DNA from: Strigamia acuminata
Lineage: Eukaryota; Arthropoda; Chilopoda; Geophilomorpha; Linotaeniidae
Direction: 5' to 3'
DNA: 64,000 bases
Assembly: GCA_949358305.1 (NCBI GenBank)
Contig: OX442324.1
Coordinates: 4,346,001 to 4,410,000 of the forward strand
A program made the position numbers and the translations under genes. Each line of letters begins with the position of its first letter. Position 1 is the stretch's first letter. Shown piece by piece: positions 1 through 11,351 of the stretch. The notes beneath the pieces were generated by a model. It did no database searches, was not told the origin of the DNA, and saw nothing but the letters and a program-made list of their open reading frames with translations.

Positions 1-318
1 TGTTCCAATACGAAAAAATTACTTTTATCATTTATAGTATTGTTATTTCATCGTTTCGTGGCTATTAAATAGGAAGTCGACGTTTAACTATCGATATCTG
101 ATGTGCATTTATGATTTCCCATTACTAACCCGAGTCCAATTTAGAAAACGATGGAAAATTCTAGAAATCACGAGGAAACAAAGACAAAAGCTCAATTTTC
201 GTCATAGAGATCGTCTTTAAACCTCTTCAGGACGATTTTCGATCAATGTTGGGTTTTCTTACGTTTCCTCAGACGTTAAACCGATATATTGAATGAAAAT
301 TTAGGTGAAATTTACTTA

Positions 319-988
<670 letters not shown>

Positions 989-1210
989 TTATAAATGTTC
1001 TTATTGAACGCGGGATGCTAATTGAACGCGGTGCCCTTTACAACGCAAATCTAATTGACTAAAACGCCTAAAATAAATGTCTAAATTGATCAAGAATACT
1101 AAAATGTTTTAATTGACCCAACCGATTGAATTCAATACCTAAATTGCGGGGCGGAAATCTGTGTTTTGTTTATAGAACGCGGGTGTTCTATTAGAGCATT
1201 TATTTACAAT
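989..1210. mobile_element. MITE-like element with 31-bp-type internal repeats, copy 1 (short)
   Basis: It is bounded by related inverted ends: ATAAATGTTCTTATTGAACGC on the left and the complement of TTCTATTAGAGCATTTAT on the right. Inside are about three degenerate units of the form (A/T)CTAAATTGA..AAAACG(A/C)CTAAAATAAATGT. The same ends and unit recur at 19188-19536 and 21969-22298. No ORF is present, so it is a non-autonomous element. Boundaries are approximate and no clear target-site duplication was identified. Confidence 0.6.
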
Positions 1211-1525
1211 ACATAAAATAAAAATAAGGCAAAGCAATGCTAAAAATTTTCGACCCCTCATGTGGAGGTCCTAAGCCCTAAGCTGTTGTTTACTGAACTT
1301 ACAGTTAGCTTTGTCGTGCTCCGACTTTAATGGGAATTAAATCGTGGTTTACCTTGATACCTGAAAATATAAGAATTAAGGAAATAATCACAATTTGATT
1401 TATTTTAATATATTTTATTTGCATAGAGTCTTATTGCAAAAATGCATTTTTTTGTGTTTGGTGCAAAACTAAACCAAAAATTATAGATAAAAAGTGCACA
1501 ACAGATTGGTTTTATTCAAGGTTTT

Positions 1526-1628
1526 TTACATAGTTTGAACATTTACGCCTGGTATTGGAATTGTCATTCTTGGTAAACCTTTCGGGTATTGGTGCCCCGA
1601 ATGAAATGTGAAATGTTTAAACCCGCGC
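1526..1628 (-). pseudogene. 3' terminal exon remnant of unrecognised gene X, cut by LTR insertion
   Basis: Minus-strand reading frame ending in GLPRMTIPIPGVNVQTM and a stop at 1526, followed (towards lower coordinates) by AATAAA in TTGAATAAAACC. The same frame is at about 18150-18245 on the plus strand in the right arm. In the left arm the exon is severed at 1628/1629 by the retrotransposon. I do not recognise the protein. Conservation of the frame and polyA signal in both arms suggests a true gene 3' end that was duplicated. Confidence 0.5.
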
Positions 1629-2565
1629 TGTGGTGATTCCGAATCACCTGAAGATAAATTGATAAGATTTATCGTGTTGATGAATCCGACCGCCAGGAGC
1701 GCTACTAGAAATAGACTAGATTGACTAGTCTCGCATTTCTGCGGATCTGAATAATCAGAATAATTTATATATGACGTCACTTCCGGTCAGTATATAAGAC
1801 CGAGGCTTGACCGGAAATGACACTACAGTTACCAATCTCAGCAAGAGCACCATTTTCCTCACCTTTCAGGCCGTTTCATCGGATTGATCGAGGACCGGTG
1901 CCCGCTGATAAAATCAACTGTAAGCAACAAGCCGCATTTATTTAACGTGGCCAATCCACGTTAGAATAAATATCCGAATCTATCGTTTAATTCGCACGAA
2001 GCGAATTCCCGCGTGTTTGTTCGAAAACACGTGTCAACCGAACATAATTTCGGGACTAATCCACGATCGATACGAATCGCCAATCGATCGCCGAAGAAAA
2101 TCACGTACGCCACGTGTTCCGCAAGACGTATTCCACACGAAACGGATCTCGTTTAGTTTGGGCTCACCGAACGCATTGGCGAAAGAATTCTGCGCACCAC
2201 GCGTACGGAACAAGACGGATTCAGTTTGGATTCAACCTAACACTTTGGCGGTAATTAACACGCGCGCCACGCGTCCCAAACGAAGTAGGCCTCGTTTGAT
2301 TTCACATCCAAACTGCTAAGCGAATTGAGACTGACTCGATTCGCGAAGTGTAAAAAATATAACCCTAGACAACAACAGAAGCCACGTGTAAGTCTAAACA
2401 ATTGAGGGCTAATTGTTTAGCAACAACTCGTATTCGCAACAGGATCCGAGACCATCAATCATACATTTATCTGACTGTATTAATTATTCCTAAGTTAATA
2501 ATAAAGTGTATTGCTTGTCCCGACAAAGTATTTGTATTTCTTAACCACAAAGTCGAATCACGACA
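1629..2565 (+). repeat. 5' LTR (U3-R-U5)
   Basis: Begins TGTGGTGATTCC and ends CACGACA. Promoter-like signals are a CRE palindrome TGACGTCA (1772-1779) and a TATA box TATATAAG (1791-1798). The inverted pair TTCCGGTCA/TGACCGGAA (1781-1789/1808-1816) flanks the TATA box. A polyadenylation signal AATAAA lies at 2500-2505 with a GT-rich stretch after it. Other hairpins include AACGTGG/CCACGTT near 1940-1962 and a CTAAACAATT/AATTGTTTAG pair near 2393-2420. The 100-codon ORF inside the LTR is repeated exactly in the 3' LTR and is probably incidental. Confidence 0.93.
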
Positions 2566-2567
2566 CG

Positions 2568-2585
2568 TGGGGGCCCGTCCGGGAT
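2568..2585 (+). promoter_or_regulatory. Primer binding site, tRNA-Pro type
   Basis: TGGGGGCCCGTCCGGGAT starts two bases after the 5' LTR. It differs at one position from the classic tRNA-Pro primer binding site TGGGGGCTCGTCCGGGAT, so reverse transcription is probably primed by a proline tRNA. Confidence 0.88.
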
Positions 2586-2649
2586 AGAATTTGCTAACCT
2601 TACGACAAAACTGAGAAATACCGGGATATCGAAATTGTTTGAGTCAAAT

Positions 2650-2650
<1 letters not shown>

Positions 2651-2700
<50 letters not shown>
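2651..2700 (+). other. 50-nt homopolymeric A tract directly before gag ATG
   Basis: Exactly 50 consecutive A residues in the given sequence run into the ATG at 2701. In the element's genomic RNA this forms an A-rich 5' leader touching the start codon. The exact length could be affected by sequencing or assembly of homopolymers. Confidence 0.9.
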
Positions 2701-2703
<3 letters not shown>

Positions 2704-5700
2704 TCGAAATCGGATTCAAATAATTATGCAGCCACCGCTAGCGATCGTGAAACACGTTACAAGCAAAGACAAGAACGTGAACGTCAGGATGGAACGGTCT
2801 ACGATCCACTCTTGACGCCGGAAGCTCGAATTCACGAAAACAAAGTTGAGACTAACTCGACTGAAATTCCAACAGAAGAAACTAACCCGATTGCAAAAAA
2901 GCTCCAGTTTTCGGGCAGAGAATTCGAAGGACCAGGAACCTCTCACGGAGAGAATATTTTCACTAAATCATTCGAAAACCCACCAATCCATAGCGACCAC
3001 GATCCAACCAATGAGTTAGATAGCGACGAAATTCTAATCGAAGAAAACGGACAGGACTCACCTATCCATAGTTTCGACGATCCAAATGACCCAAACAACA
3101 GCGGATTAAACGATGAAAACGACCGTCAAAACAAATTGAAACGATTAACGCTTCATCGTTCACTAACACCATCGATTTCGCTGCCAAATTCGCCACGGTC
3201 GATTCCCAAAAGAGATCAAATGACCCTCTTCAATAGTACGACCACAACACAAACCGCAATATTGCGCGAACGAGCCCGAGCAAATCAGGCAAGGCAAGAA
3301 AAGGCGGCAGATAGACGAGCCACATTCGAACGCGAAATAGCTCGAGAAATAACAGAAAAACGAGCCGAAATGGAACGTGAGATTGCTGATCAGGCGAGAA
3401 TAGACGCCTTGGAGGAGAGAAAGGCTGAATTAATGGAAGAACTAGCCAAAGAGCACCGCAAAAAAGTCACCGCAATGGAACAAGAAATAGCTCGCGAACG
3501 TCAAGCGAGGCAAACAGCCGCCGCCAAGGAGAGTCAAGAAAAACAAATAGTAATGGAGCGAGAATTGGCCCGAGAATTACTAGCAAAACAAAGAATCATC
3601 GAACGAGAAATGGCAAGAGATCATGAAATCCAGCCATTAAGCAATGGGTTGGGTCAACGCTCGGAGACAAACTCCTTGCAGAATTCCCCAGAGCGATCCC
3701 CTTCAGCAAAGGAGTTAGTAGCAAAGGCCATCGAAGTGACGCGAGTGGCTTGCGCTCACGGTATCGAGATAGATCAGGATAAGGACCCTTACGAAGAATT
3801 AAGTAGGGTGATCGATCTGGTCAACGAGAGAACGGAAAAACGAACAGCCGAAAACTCTACAAATCAAGAAGAGAAACGGTGCCGGGTCAATTCAACTCAA
3901 CCCCCGGTCAAGAAAAACGACGAGCAAACTTCAGACAGCGAAAGCATCGACTCTCTGACATCTCACCTCAGTATCCGAGTCACCGGACTAGACAGTATCG
4001 TAAACGAATCGGACGAAGTCAAGAAGGAACTCTACGAGGCGTTTATACAAGATAGAAGAAATAATCAGGGTGCTGAATCATGGGCAATGAAAAACTCATT
4101 CGCAATGAAAACTGGCCAAACCAGTAATACTAACCCAAGCGACCCTAACGCCGAACTAATCAGATGTATAAATCAAAAGAACCAGATACGAAACGAAGCA
4201 GGTCGTAATAAACTAGCCATGCCGACGCTCGAGGAGATTAATGCCGTTAAAAACCACCTCGAAAAGAAACACGCCGCCGAAGCATATGCTGGGAGAGACT
4301 CCTACGTTTTTATCAAAAAAGTGGACGGAGCCCTCACGGGAACCCGACTGGACGACATGATACCGCCCGGAACAAAATTGAGCCGAACCTCCGCTCCGGA
4401 GAAATCGAACCCCGATAACTCAACAGTGGCACAAGATCTCACAAATAATCCGAACACCGCGGGATTGTCGGGACAGACGTCGTTCCAACCAAATCAATTC
4501 GGACTTGCAAGAAATGGTACCCATTTCCCAAGCCTCCCCTCAGACAACCCACGATCATCACCGCTGCCTAGTGAGACTGACTCGCTAGGTGACAAGCTAC
4601 GGGCAATAAAAGACGAGCTCCTTCAGGCCATGGACCAAAAACTCCAACAAAGCCGTAGCCAAGAAATCGAGGAAGACGATCGAAGCGAGGGATTGCTGAA
4701 ACGATACTCCGCGGACCGATGGCTGTATTCCCGCAAAGACAACAACATCAAGTGGACGACCCTGAGACTAATTAAGTTCGACGGATCCTGGAACGCTGGC
4801 AACTTGTTTTTGGACGAGGTCGCCCTGACGATTAATCGTTTGGGAGCGGAACCCGACGAAATGGTCTCACGCGGAATACCAGAAATGCTGATAAACCGAG
4901 CCCGAAACTGGTACGCTGATGTCCAACCCCGAAACTGGGAAGACTTCGTCATAAAGTTCCACAATCAATATGGCGAGACGAGCCAGGAAATCCAGAAAAG
5001 AGTAAGCTCTATGAAGCAAGCTCCCGGGGAAACTCTGAGAGAGTACGTACAACGAGCCGACAGCCTGTTCCGTGAAATGGACAAACCATTTGACCAACAC
5101 GCTCAGAAAGCTCTCTTCGAACAAGGACTAAACGAAACCGCAACCAAAGTCCTACGAGAAATGAACGCTCCTAAAGGGGATAATTTCAAAGCCATCCTCG
5201 CTTTCGTCGAGAAAAAACACACCGAAGTAAATGCTCGGTATAACGAAAATCTGACAAAAGAAGAACGAGCTCTAGGAGTGGCTCGACAGCAACGAATACA
5301 GGAGCGCAGCATAGACTCAACTAAGCTGCTCCAATCACGGAATTACCTAAACGGAAATATCGAACCACTTCTATCAAAAAGGAATAATAGCGGGTCAAAC
5401 CCCATACCGCCTCCTGGGAACGCTTACCAAACAAAGACGTCTAGTGCTGAGGATAGATCGGAAGACCATTTAGATTTGATCTCGTCTTCTTGTTACAGAG
5501 AGTACACGAAGGGACCAGTCAACCGAGAGGGAGGAAAGAGCGGTCCCTGCAACTTCTGCCGGGAGGACGGCCATTGGCGACAGGATTGTCCTGAACGAGC
5601 AAAGCAAAAAGTCGACGAAAAAGTTGCAGAGCGAGAAGAATTGCTGAAAATGCTCGGTAAAGAACAAGAGAGAATCATGAAGGAATTCACCGCTAAATTT

Positions 5701-5739
5701 GACAACATGGCAAAAAACTGGCGTTCGCAGGCGGAATAA
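2701..5739 (+). CDS. gag: Retrotransposon Gag polyprotein, about 1012 aa, CCHC zinc knuckle
   Basis: The ATG at 2701 is taken as the start; the frame is open upstream only through the poly-A tract, which would add an unlikely lysine run. Layout: an acidic, disordered N-terminus (about residues 1-175); a highly charged coiled coil rich in EREIARE-type repeats (about 180-330); a Ser/Pro-rich linker; a helical retrotransposon-gag (capsid-like) region around residues 685-860 with FDGSWNAGNLFLDEV, ARNWYADVQPRNWEDF and a KQAPGETLREYV motif; and a C-terminal CX2CX4HX4C zinc knuckle, CNFCREDGHWRQDC. It would form particles and bind RNA. It is far longer than typical 300-500-aa Gags because of the N-terminal extension. 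No frameshift or premature stop was found. Confidence 0.9.
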
Positions 5740-6021
5740 AGATAACTCCGTCTGCGCAAATCTCGTCACCCATAGATTTCGAACTGATCAAAAAACTAAT
5801 CACCAAGCTGAGAAAAAACTCAGCAGTCCAGCGACACTGGAATAACCAGTTATCCCCAAGACTAAGGCCAGTTATGTTGACCTATTTTAAAAATTTGAGT
5901 ATCTCTCGTTCTCATTTTAAATTCATCACAAAAAGTTTATTCAGATGTAAATTATTTCATAAAATAAGTAGTTTTCTTGGCCAACCTGCAAACGTTGGTT
6001 TGGTCCCGATAGTTTATTCTT

Positions 6022-6030
6022 GGGGAGGGA
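6022..6030 (+). promoter_or_regulatory. Polypurine tract
   Basis: GGGGAGGGA lies two bases before the 3' LTR, the expected primer site for plus-strand DNA synthesis. The 290 bp between the gag stop and this point hold no ORF with pol features, only an inverted pair CCAAC...GTTGG near 5980-6000. Confidence 0.75.
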
Positions 6031-6032
6031 CG

Positions 6033-6969
6033 TGTGGTGATTCCGAATCACCTGAAGATAAATTGATAAGATTTATCGTGTTGATGAATCCGACCGCCAG
6101 GAGCGCTACTAGAAATAGACTAGATTGACTAGTCTCGCATTTCTGCGGATCTGAATAATCAGAATAATTTATATATGACGTCACTTCCGGTCAGTATATA
6201 AGACCGAGGCTTGACCGGAAATGACACTACAGTTACCAATCTCAGCAAGAGCACCATTTTCCTCACCTTTCAGGCCGTTTCATCGGATTGATCGAGGACC
6301 GGTGCCCGCTGATAAAATCAACTGTAAGCAACAAGCCGCATTTATTTAACGTGGCCAATCCACGTTAGAATAAATATCCGAATCTATCGTTTAATTCGCA
6401 CGAAGCGAATTCCCGCGTGTTTGTTCGAAAACACGTGTCAACCGAACATAATTTCGGGACTAATCCACGATCGATACGAATCGCCAATCGATCGCCGAAG
6501 AAAATCACGTACGCCACGTGTTCCGCAAGACGTATTCCACACGAAACGGATCTCGTTTAGTTTGGGCTCACCGAACGCATTGGCGAAAGAATTCTGCGCA
6601 CCACGCGTACGGAACAAGACGGATTCAGTTTGGATTCAACCTAACACTTTGGCGGTAATTAACACGCGCGCCACGCGTCCCAAACGAAGTAGGCCTCGTT
6701 TGATTTCACATCCAAACTGCTAAGCGAATTGAGACTGACTCGATTCGCGAAGTGTAAAAAATATAACCCTAGACAACAACAGAAGCCACGTGTAAGTCTA
6801 AACAATTGAGGGCTAATTGTTTAGCAACAACTCGTATTCGCAACAGGATCCGAGACCATCAATCATACATTTATCTGACTGTATTAATTATTCCTAAGTT
6901 AATAATAAAGTGTATTGCTTGTCCCGACAAAGTATTTGTATTTCTTAACCACAAAGTCGAATCACGACA
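6033..6969 (+). repeat. 3' LTR
   Basis: Same length (937 bp) as the 5' LTR and no difference seen by eye. It ends CA and is followed by the GCGC target duplication (6970-6973). Confidence 0.93.
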
Positions 6970-6971
6970 GC

Positions 6972-7686
6972 GCGATTCTAAATCCGCGCGTTACTAAATC
7001 CGTTCATTGGTTCTCAAATCGGTCCGTAACGACACACGTTTCACCATTTTGGAGTTGGCAAATCTAAATCATATTACGCTCCCGAAAACTACGGTTTTGC
7101 TATGGAAATATTTCGTTATTCAATGTAATTGAAAGAAAGAGTGCAATCAGTCATTTTGAGCAATGGAAAGACCTAAAGAAGCAGTTTGTGAACTAGACGA
7201 TGCGTTTATTATTCCGAACGTGTTAAATGTTGAGCTCATTAGTGAGGCAGACATTTGGAAGACGGTTGTGGGATTTCCGTCACTCCGTAGTTGCCCAAGA
7301 ATCAACTGAAATCATTTTTCGCGACGCAGAACTTGTGAAATGCACGGAACGAGCAATGCCTAACATTTCTGCACCTTGTGCTGATGTTTCTGCTTGCATT
7401 CAAGAAGAAACTATCAGCGCAAAGTGCAGAAAGGGTAGGCAAAGATAGACGTGGCAAAAACAGCACGAGTTCTTTCACAATTACAAGATTGGATAATTAA
7501 GCCCAGATCGGACATCGCCATCGTGTGTTGCATCGCGGATGTCGTCGAGGATGTGCCGAACAAATATGCCCATAATTTGAAAAGATGTTTATTTTCTTGG
7601 ACTATAAAAATCAATTTACTGTGCTGTGCGTCTTGTCTCGTTTTTTAAATCTGCGCGGATTTAGTAACGCGCGGATTTGAGATCGC
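6972..7686 (+). mobile_element. Short TIR DNA element in left arm (about 715 bp), degenerate ORFs
   Basis: Terminal inverted repeats of about 30 bp: GCGATTCTAAATCCGCGCG at one end and the complement of GCGATCTCAAATCCGCGCG at the other, both continuing TTACTAAATCCG. Inside is a possible ATG ORF at 7163 (begins MERPKEAVCELDDAFII) that stops after about 48 codons, then other frames open for 73 and 65 codons. This suggests a decayed ORF. The right-arm copy (17430-18144) shares it. No DDE-like motif was recognised, so superfamily is unknown. Confidence 0.65.
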
Positions 7687-7738
7687 AAAAAAATAAATAA
7701 ATAAAGAAATGTGTGAATAATTTAAATTTGCGCGGATT

Positions 7739-8075
7739 CGGGGCTATATATTAAATGAGGCATTGCTTTGAGATGCGCTAGAAACAAACCAAGAATAATT
7801 AAAAATGAGAAAGAACCAATAAGAAAAAAAGAAAAATCAAACCTTAATGTGTTCAATGTTGCATCGCGACCTCTAATGGGTAAATCCAAAAAATCCACAG
7901 GTTCTGGATCTGGTGGCGACTTCAAATGAATGTAAAGATCGGGTCTCCTTTATAACCAAACCAAAAACCTATTTAAAAGTACCGGTACTGTTGCGATATA
8001 TTTTTCTACATTACACATTATTTACCTCATAAATTCTCTTCTTTCTGCCTCAGAAACCATGAAATACACTTTTGT
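7739..8075 (-). pseudogene. Exon remnants of unrecognised gene X (left arm, truncated copy)
   Basis: On the minus strand, part of one exon (ending before GTAAAT near 8027) and a second exon with LPIRGRD at about 7830-7945 match exons at 17045-17093 and 17169-17275 of the right arm. The preceding exon and half of the next are deleted here, so this copy cannot encode the full protein. Confidence 0.55.
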
Positions 8076-8547
8076 TTTGCCACAGAAAAGTTTGCCAATA
8101 ATGGAACTTGGTTTGGACAGTTCGAACACAAGTTCCACCGAAAAATGGTGTTGAATTTTGAAAGATTTTGAAGATATATTTTTTGATTTGGTTTCAAAGC
8201 TTCAACTCACGTCATCATCATCATTGCAGAAATCCAAAAACCTTTGGATTCCGAGACCCGAAAGTGTTGGTGACGATGCCAGTGAAGAAAAGAAGGAAAA
8301 AGAAATGATGAATTTTGGTCAAATGATGTTAATGTAAATACTTACGTTTTTTTTGGTGATTTCTGTGCGAACTAATTTTGGAACCCGCTATTATTTTAGA
8401 TGTAGAAATTATTTGATTTGTGCATTTGTATAGGTTTAGAACTTCACAATTCTGGGGAGTAGTGTTATGTTCTGATGCTAATGAAAAGTGCATGCATTTG
8501 ATACTCATTTATTGTAAATTGGTGTAGATTGTTTGAATAAATTACTC

Positions 8548-10666
8548 TGTGACGGAATAAATTAGGCATGAATATATAATTAGTATAATATGAAGGAATA
8601 ACTAAGGGGTAAAGTTAGGCTGTACTGCAATGGCAATTACAGTAAGGCGGGAAAGGAATCTCTTGAGTGACGTGAGTCACTTGAGAGGTAAAGGGGGTCG
8701 CTGGCAAGTGACCACAAATAATCTAGAGGCTAGACAGGTATAAAACAGTGAGATAACATAAATAAATGGAGAATAAATATCTGACTTCGTGAAATATGCG
8801 ACATATAAATTGATAGATGAATGTAGTTAACTATGAATAATATTGAGCCAACACAAGTGTGTAAACTATAATAAAGCTAATTTATTAGCGAGTCCAAATA
8901 ATCTTTTAAACCATAATCCAAAATATATACATATAAACATTATTAATTTAATCGGCGCTACTTACAAAGCCTCCAATGGAATTGGGGTATTACAAAGACA
9001 TATCAAAAGGTAAATACGCTGACAAAACTAGAGCATTGGGAGGCATGAGGAATTCATGGCCCAAGGCAAAAGGGGACTTGAACAGGAGTGAAAGAGAGGC
9101 GCTCTTTTAATTACGCTGGGGTGAAATTAAAAGGGGACATTTAAAATGGCGGCTCAATCAAGGCTTTGATTGCAATTCGGTTCGGTGTGGCTTTAATAAA
9201 GATGTCGTCACAAATAATGCATTGACTTTGAAGAAAGCCAATGCTGCCTAAAACTTAATTGTTCAATTAAAGCAAGAGCTAAAACAAGAGTGTAAACTCT
9301 TGATTAAGCGGTTTGGTGGGTGAAAGACCCAAGAGATGGCTATGAGAATGGCAACATGTCATTGAATAGGCCTAACCAAGAGTAGAGCAGTTCTGCTAAA
9401 CCAGAGGTTCACATTGACTGGATACATCATTTAATGGCTAGGTTCTTGGCTAACAAGTGCAAGGGGTTTGTGAGCGAGTGCTCGAGACAGAGAAAGACAA
9501 CTACAAATATTTAGGTGTAACTCAGATTGCTCTGAGTTCAAATGTCTATTTGTAATAACTTTCAGGAGAAGGCTGACTAGCGCATTTAGGACTAAGCATA
9601 AATGCAAAGTAATGCTACGCCATTGAGAACCAGAGGTTAAGGTAAGGGAAGTTACTATTAAAGCAATAGCAAGTTCAAATAGCAAGTTAGAGAATTGATT
9701 GACTAACAGTTGACTTCAAAAGAACAGGAGCCCAGTTATAAACATCTCTTAACTTAATAACAATTGACCACTTCAGTGGAAATCCACTGAAGTAATTCTA
9801 ATTAATAATTTAAGAGTGTATGAATAAATGTGGCTTACCTAAGCTTGGCTTCTGCGGTCAGAAGGTCATTGAATCCAGTGTCAAAAGGGTTGTGGGGTTT
9901 TGGCGGGAAACATCCACCAACAAAGCCAGGGTGGCAAAGTTGGAGTAGAGGCAACAAAACCTATTCTTTACACCTCCAGTGCCATCCTGCTTCCCCAGCT
10001 GTCAACTAGAGGAAGCTTTACACACTTACTCAGTAATTCAATACCATATAAGCTCGAGTGTTGGTCGTAGGGCACAACAACTAAACCAGCGATAGTGCGT
10101 CAAAACTTGACGCACAATATAAAGTCAAACCAACAAAGGCAAAAACAGAATATGTATAGTCAAAATAATGGGCAAAATCTGTGTAGGAAGCTTTGAACAA
10201 AGCTTATATAGACAAACCAAACAATACCTCATTGGAATGGAACCAATGGGGTAAATAGACCAATGACAAATGAGAGCTATCTCATTAGTATGAAGCGGGA
10301 AAGCTTCACAAAGCAAATACCTCATTAGAATGTAAACAAGGAGGAGTGCATAAGGGGTCAAGAGTTCTCTTGGCCTTTGCAAGGTCACTCTCTCTAATGT
10401 TTAGAAACAACACAAGGGGAAGTAAACAACATAGTCGCTCAGTCTTGGCTTCACTGTATAGTGACTCATCCAAGATGGCGACTGGTGCAATAACACACTA
10501 TAAACTGTAAGAAAATGCTTATGGCCGTGAGCCAGTGGCTCACTTATAGCGCCTAGGACTCATATAATATAAAAGTAAATTAAAGAATTCAACTTAAAAC
10601 CTTGAATTAAATATAAATAGTTTTATTTATCTTTAACCAAAACTACGGTATTTTGGTACCGTCACA
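8548..10666. mobile_element. Solo LTR of about 2.1 kb
   Basis: Begins TGTGACGG and ends CCGTCACA, an 8-bp perfect terminal inverted repeat with TG...CA termini typical of LTRs. It is flanked by a perfect 4-bp direct repeat ACTC (8544-8547 and 10667-10670). There is no coding capacity and no second LTR. A TATA-like TATAAAAG lies near 10568, about 100 bp from the right end. A perfect palindrome GTGAGCCAGTGGCTCAC lies near 10529 and an imperfect one, TTGAGTGACGTGAGTCACTT, near 8663. The best explanation is LTR-LTR recombination that removed the interior of an element unrelated to the gag-only one. Confidence 0.8.
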
Positions 10667-10727
10667 ACTCTTATGTCAAGCTTGAAACCGAGTAGGTTGT
10701 GATTATTTATGGGCCTGGTCAAGAAGA

Positions 10728-11351
10728 TTAAGCCCATGCATTAGTGCACATGAACAATTCAGGTTGGAGAACACGGAGAACATTAAACTCACGTTCGACT
10801 TCTGACATACTTTCGGCTATTGACGCAGTTTCGGCTTTTGACATACTTTCGGCTTTTGAAGCAATTTCAGCTTTTGACGCACTTTTTTTCTTGTTTTTAT
10901 TCCAACAGTTCGATTTTTCGTCATCGTTTTTCTTTGGCGCTTGACTTCGATTTCTTTTCTCAAATGTTTTCTTTGCGTCGGGGTCGTTTTCCATTCCTTT
11001 TCCGTGTGCGTTCGATTCTACGATGATTTTGATTGCCAGCGCTTCCGGTTTTGGAAAGTCGTCACGGCTTTCGATCGCGCATCGGAATAAGTCGTAGGAC
11101 GTCGGCAAACTATACAGCAACAACATTGTTTCGACAGTAGGATGAATTGTTACGCCCATTTCGTCCAATTTGCCGGCTGCGTCGAAAAATCCTTTTAAGT
11201 GGCCTCCTACGTCTTCACCTTCGGCCATTTTGTGTAGAATCATTCGTTTTATTAACGTGGCTGTTTCTCCTTCCATGTGGATTTTCCATGAAACGAAGTT
11301 ATCTTTTCCCAATCCTTCGATTTTCACCAAACTTTCTCTTCCAGTCGTCAT
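10728..11351 (-). pseudogene. Ty1/copia Gag remnant, internally deleted and 3' truncated
   Basis: A 207-codon ORF starts MTTGRESLVKIEGLGKDNF and shows the copia Gag (UBN2-type) pattern: FVSWKIHMEG, HKMAEGEDVGGHLKGFFDA, LLLYSLPTSYDLFRCAIES. The normal stretch between the WK(I/M)xME motif and the LxxM region is missing, as if deleted in frame. The C-terminus has an SKAE/SMSKAE repeat instead of a zinc knuckle, and nothing of pol follows. The 2.1-kb solo LTR ends 61 bp to the left. This is a dead element. Confidence 0.75.

Larger units (their letters stand above)
1629..6969 (+). mobile_element. Gag-only (TR-GAG-like) LTR retrotransposon, structurally intact, no pol
   Basis: Two 937-bp LTRs (1629-2565, 6033-6969) start TG, end CA and show no difference by eye. 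They are flanked by the 4-bp target-site duplication GCGC (1625-1628 and 6970-6973). A primer binding site follows the 5' LTR and a polypurine tract precedes the 3' LTR. The 3.47-kb interior encodes one long Gag ORF and only about 290 bp beyond it. No protease, reverse transcriptase, RNase H or integrase motif is present, so mobilisation would need enzymes in trans. The right-arm equivalent (18143-18146) is an empty site with a single GCGC. This layout matches the non-autonomous TR-GAG class described in plants. Confidence 0.93.
1425..8262 (+). repeat. Left arm of large inverted duplication
   Basis: Apart from the LTR insertion (1629-6973), this segment is the reverse complement of about 16385-18355, with a few percent divergence. 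Matching landmarks are the terminal exon at 1526-1628, the TIR element at 6972-7686, exon fragments at about 7739-8075, and the outer boundary at a short palindrome of the form AATCCAAA...TTTGGATT near 8240-8262. Relative to the right arm it lacks about 480 bp between the equivalents of 16562 and 17045, which removes one exon and part of the next. Confidence 0.85.

Noticed and set aside
2017-2319. 100-codon ORF repeated exactly at 6421-6723
   Set aside because: It lies wholly inside the two LTRs; the duplication reflects LTR identity, not a gene.
2635-2700. Non-ATG extension of gag through a lysine run
   Set aside because: It needs a TTG start and translates the poly-A tract; the ATG at 2701 is the natural start.
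8340-8547. Possible 3' end of the copia element left of the solo LTR
   Set aside because: I looked for pol C-terminal or LTR sequence matching the 10728-11700 remnant and found no convincing match.
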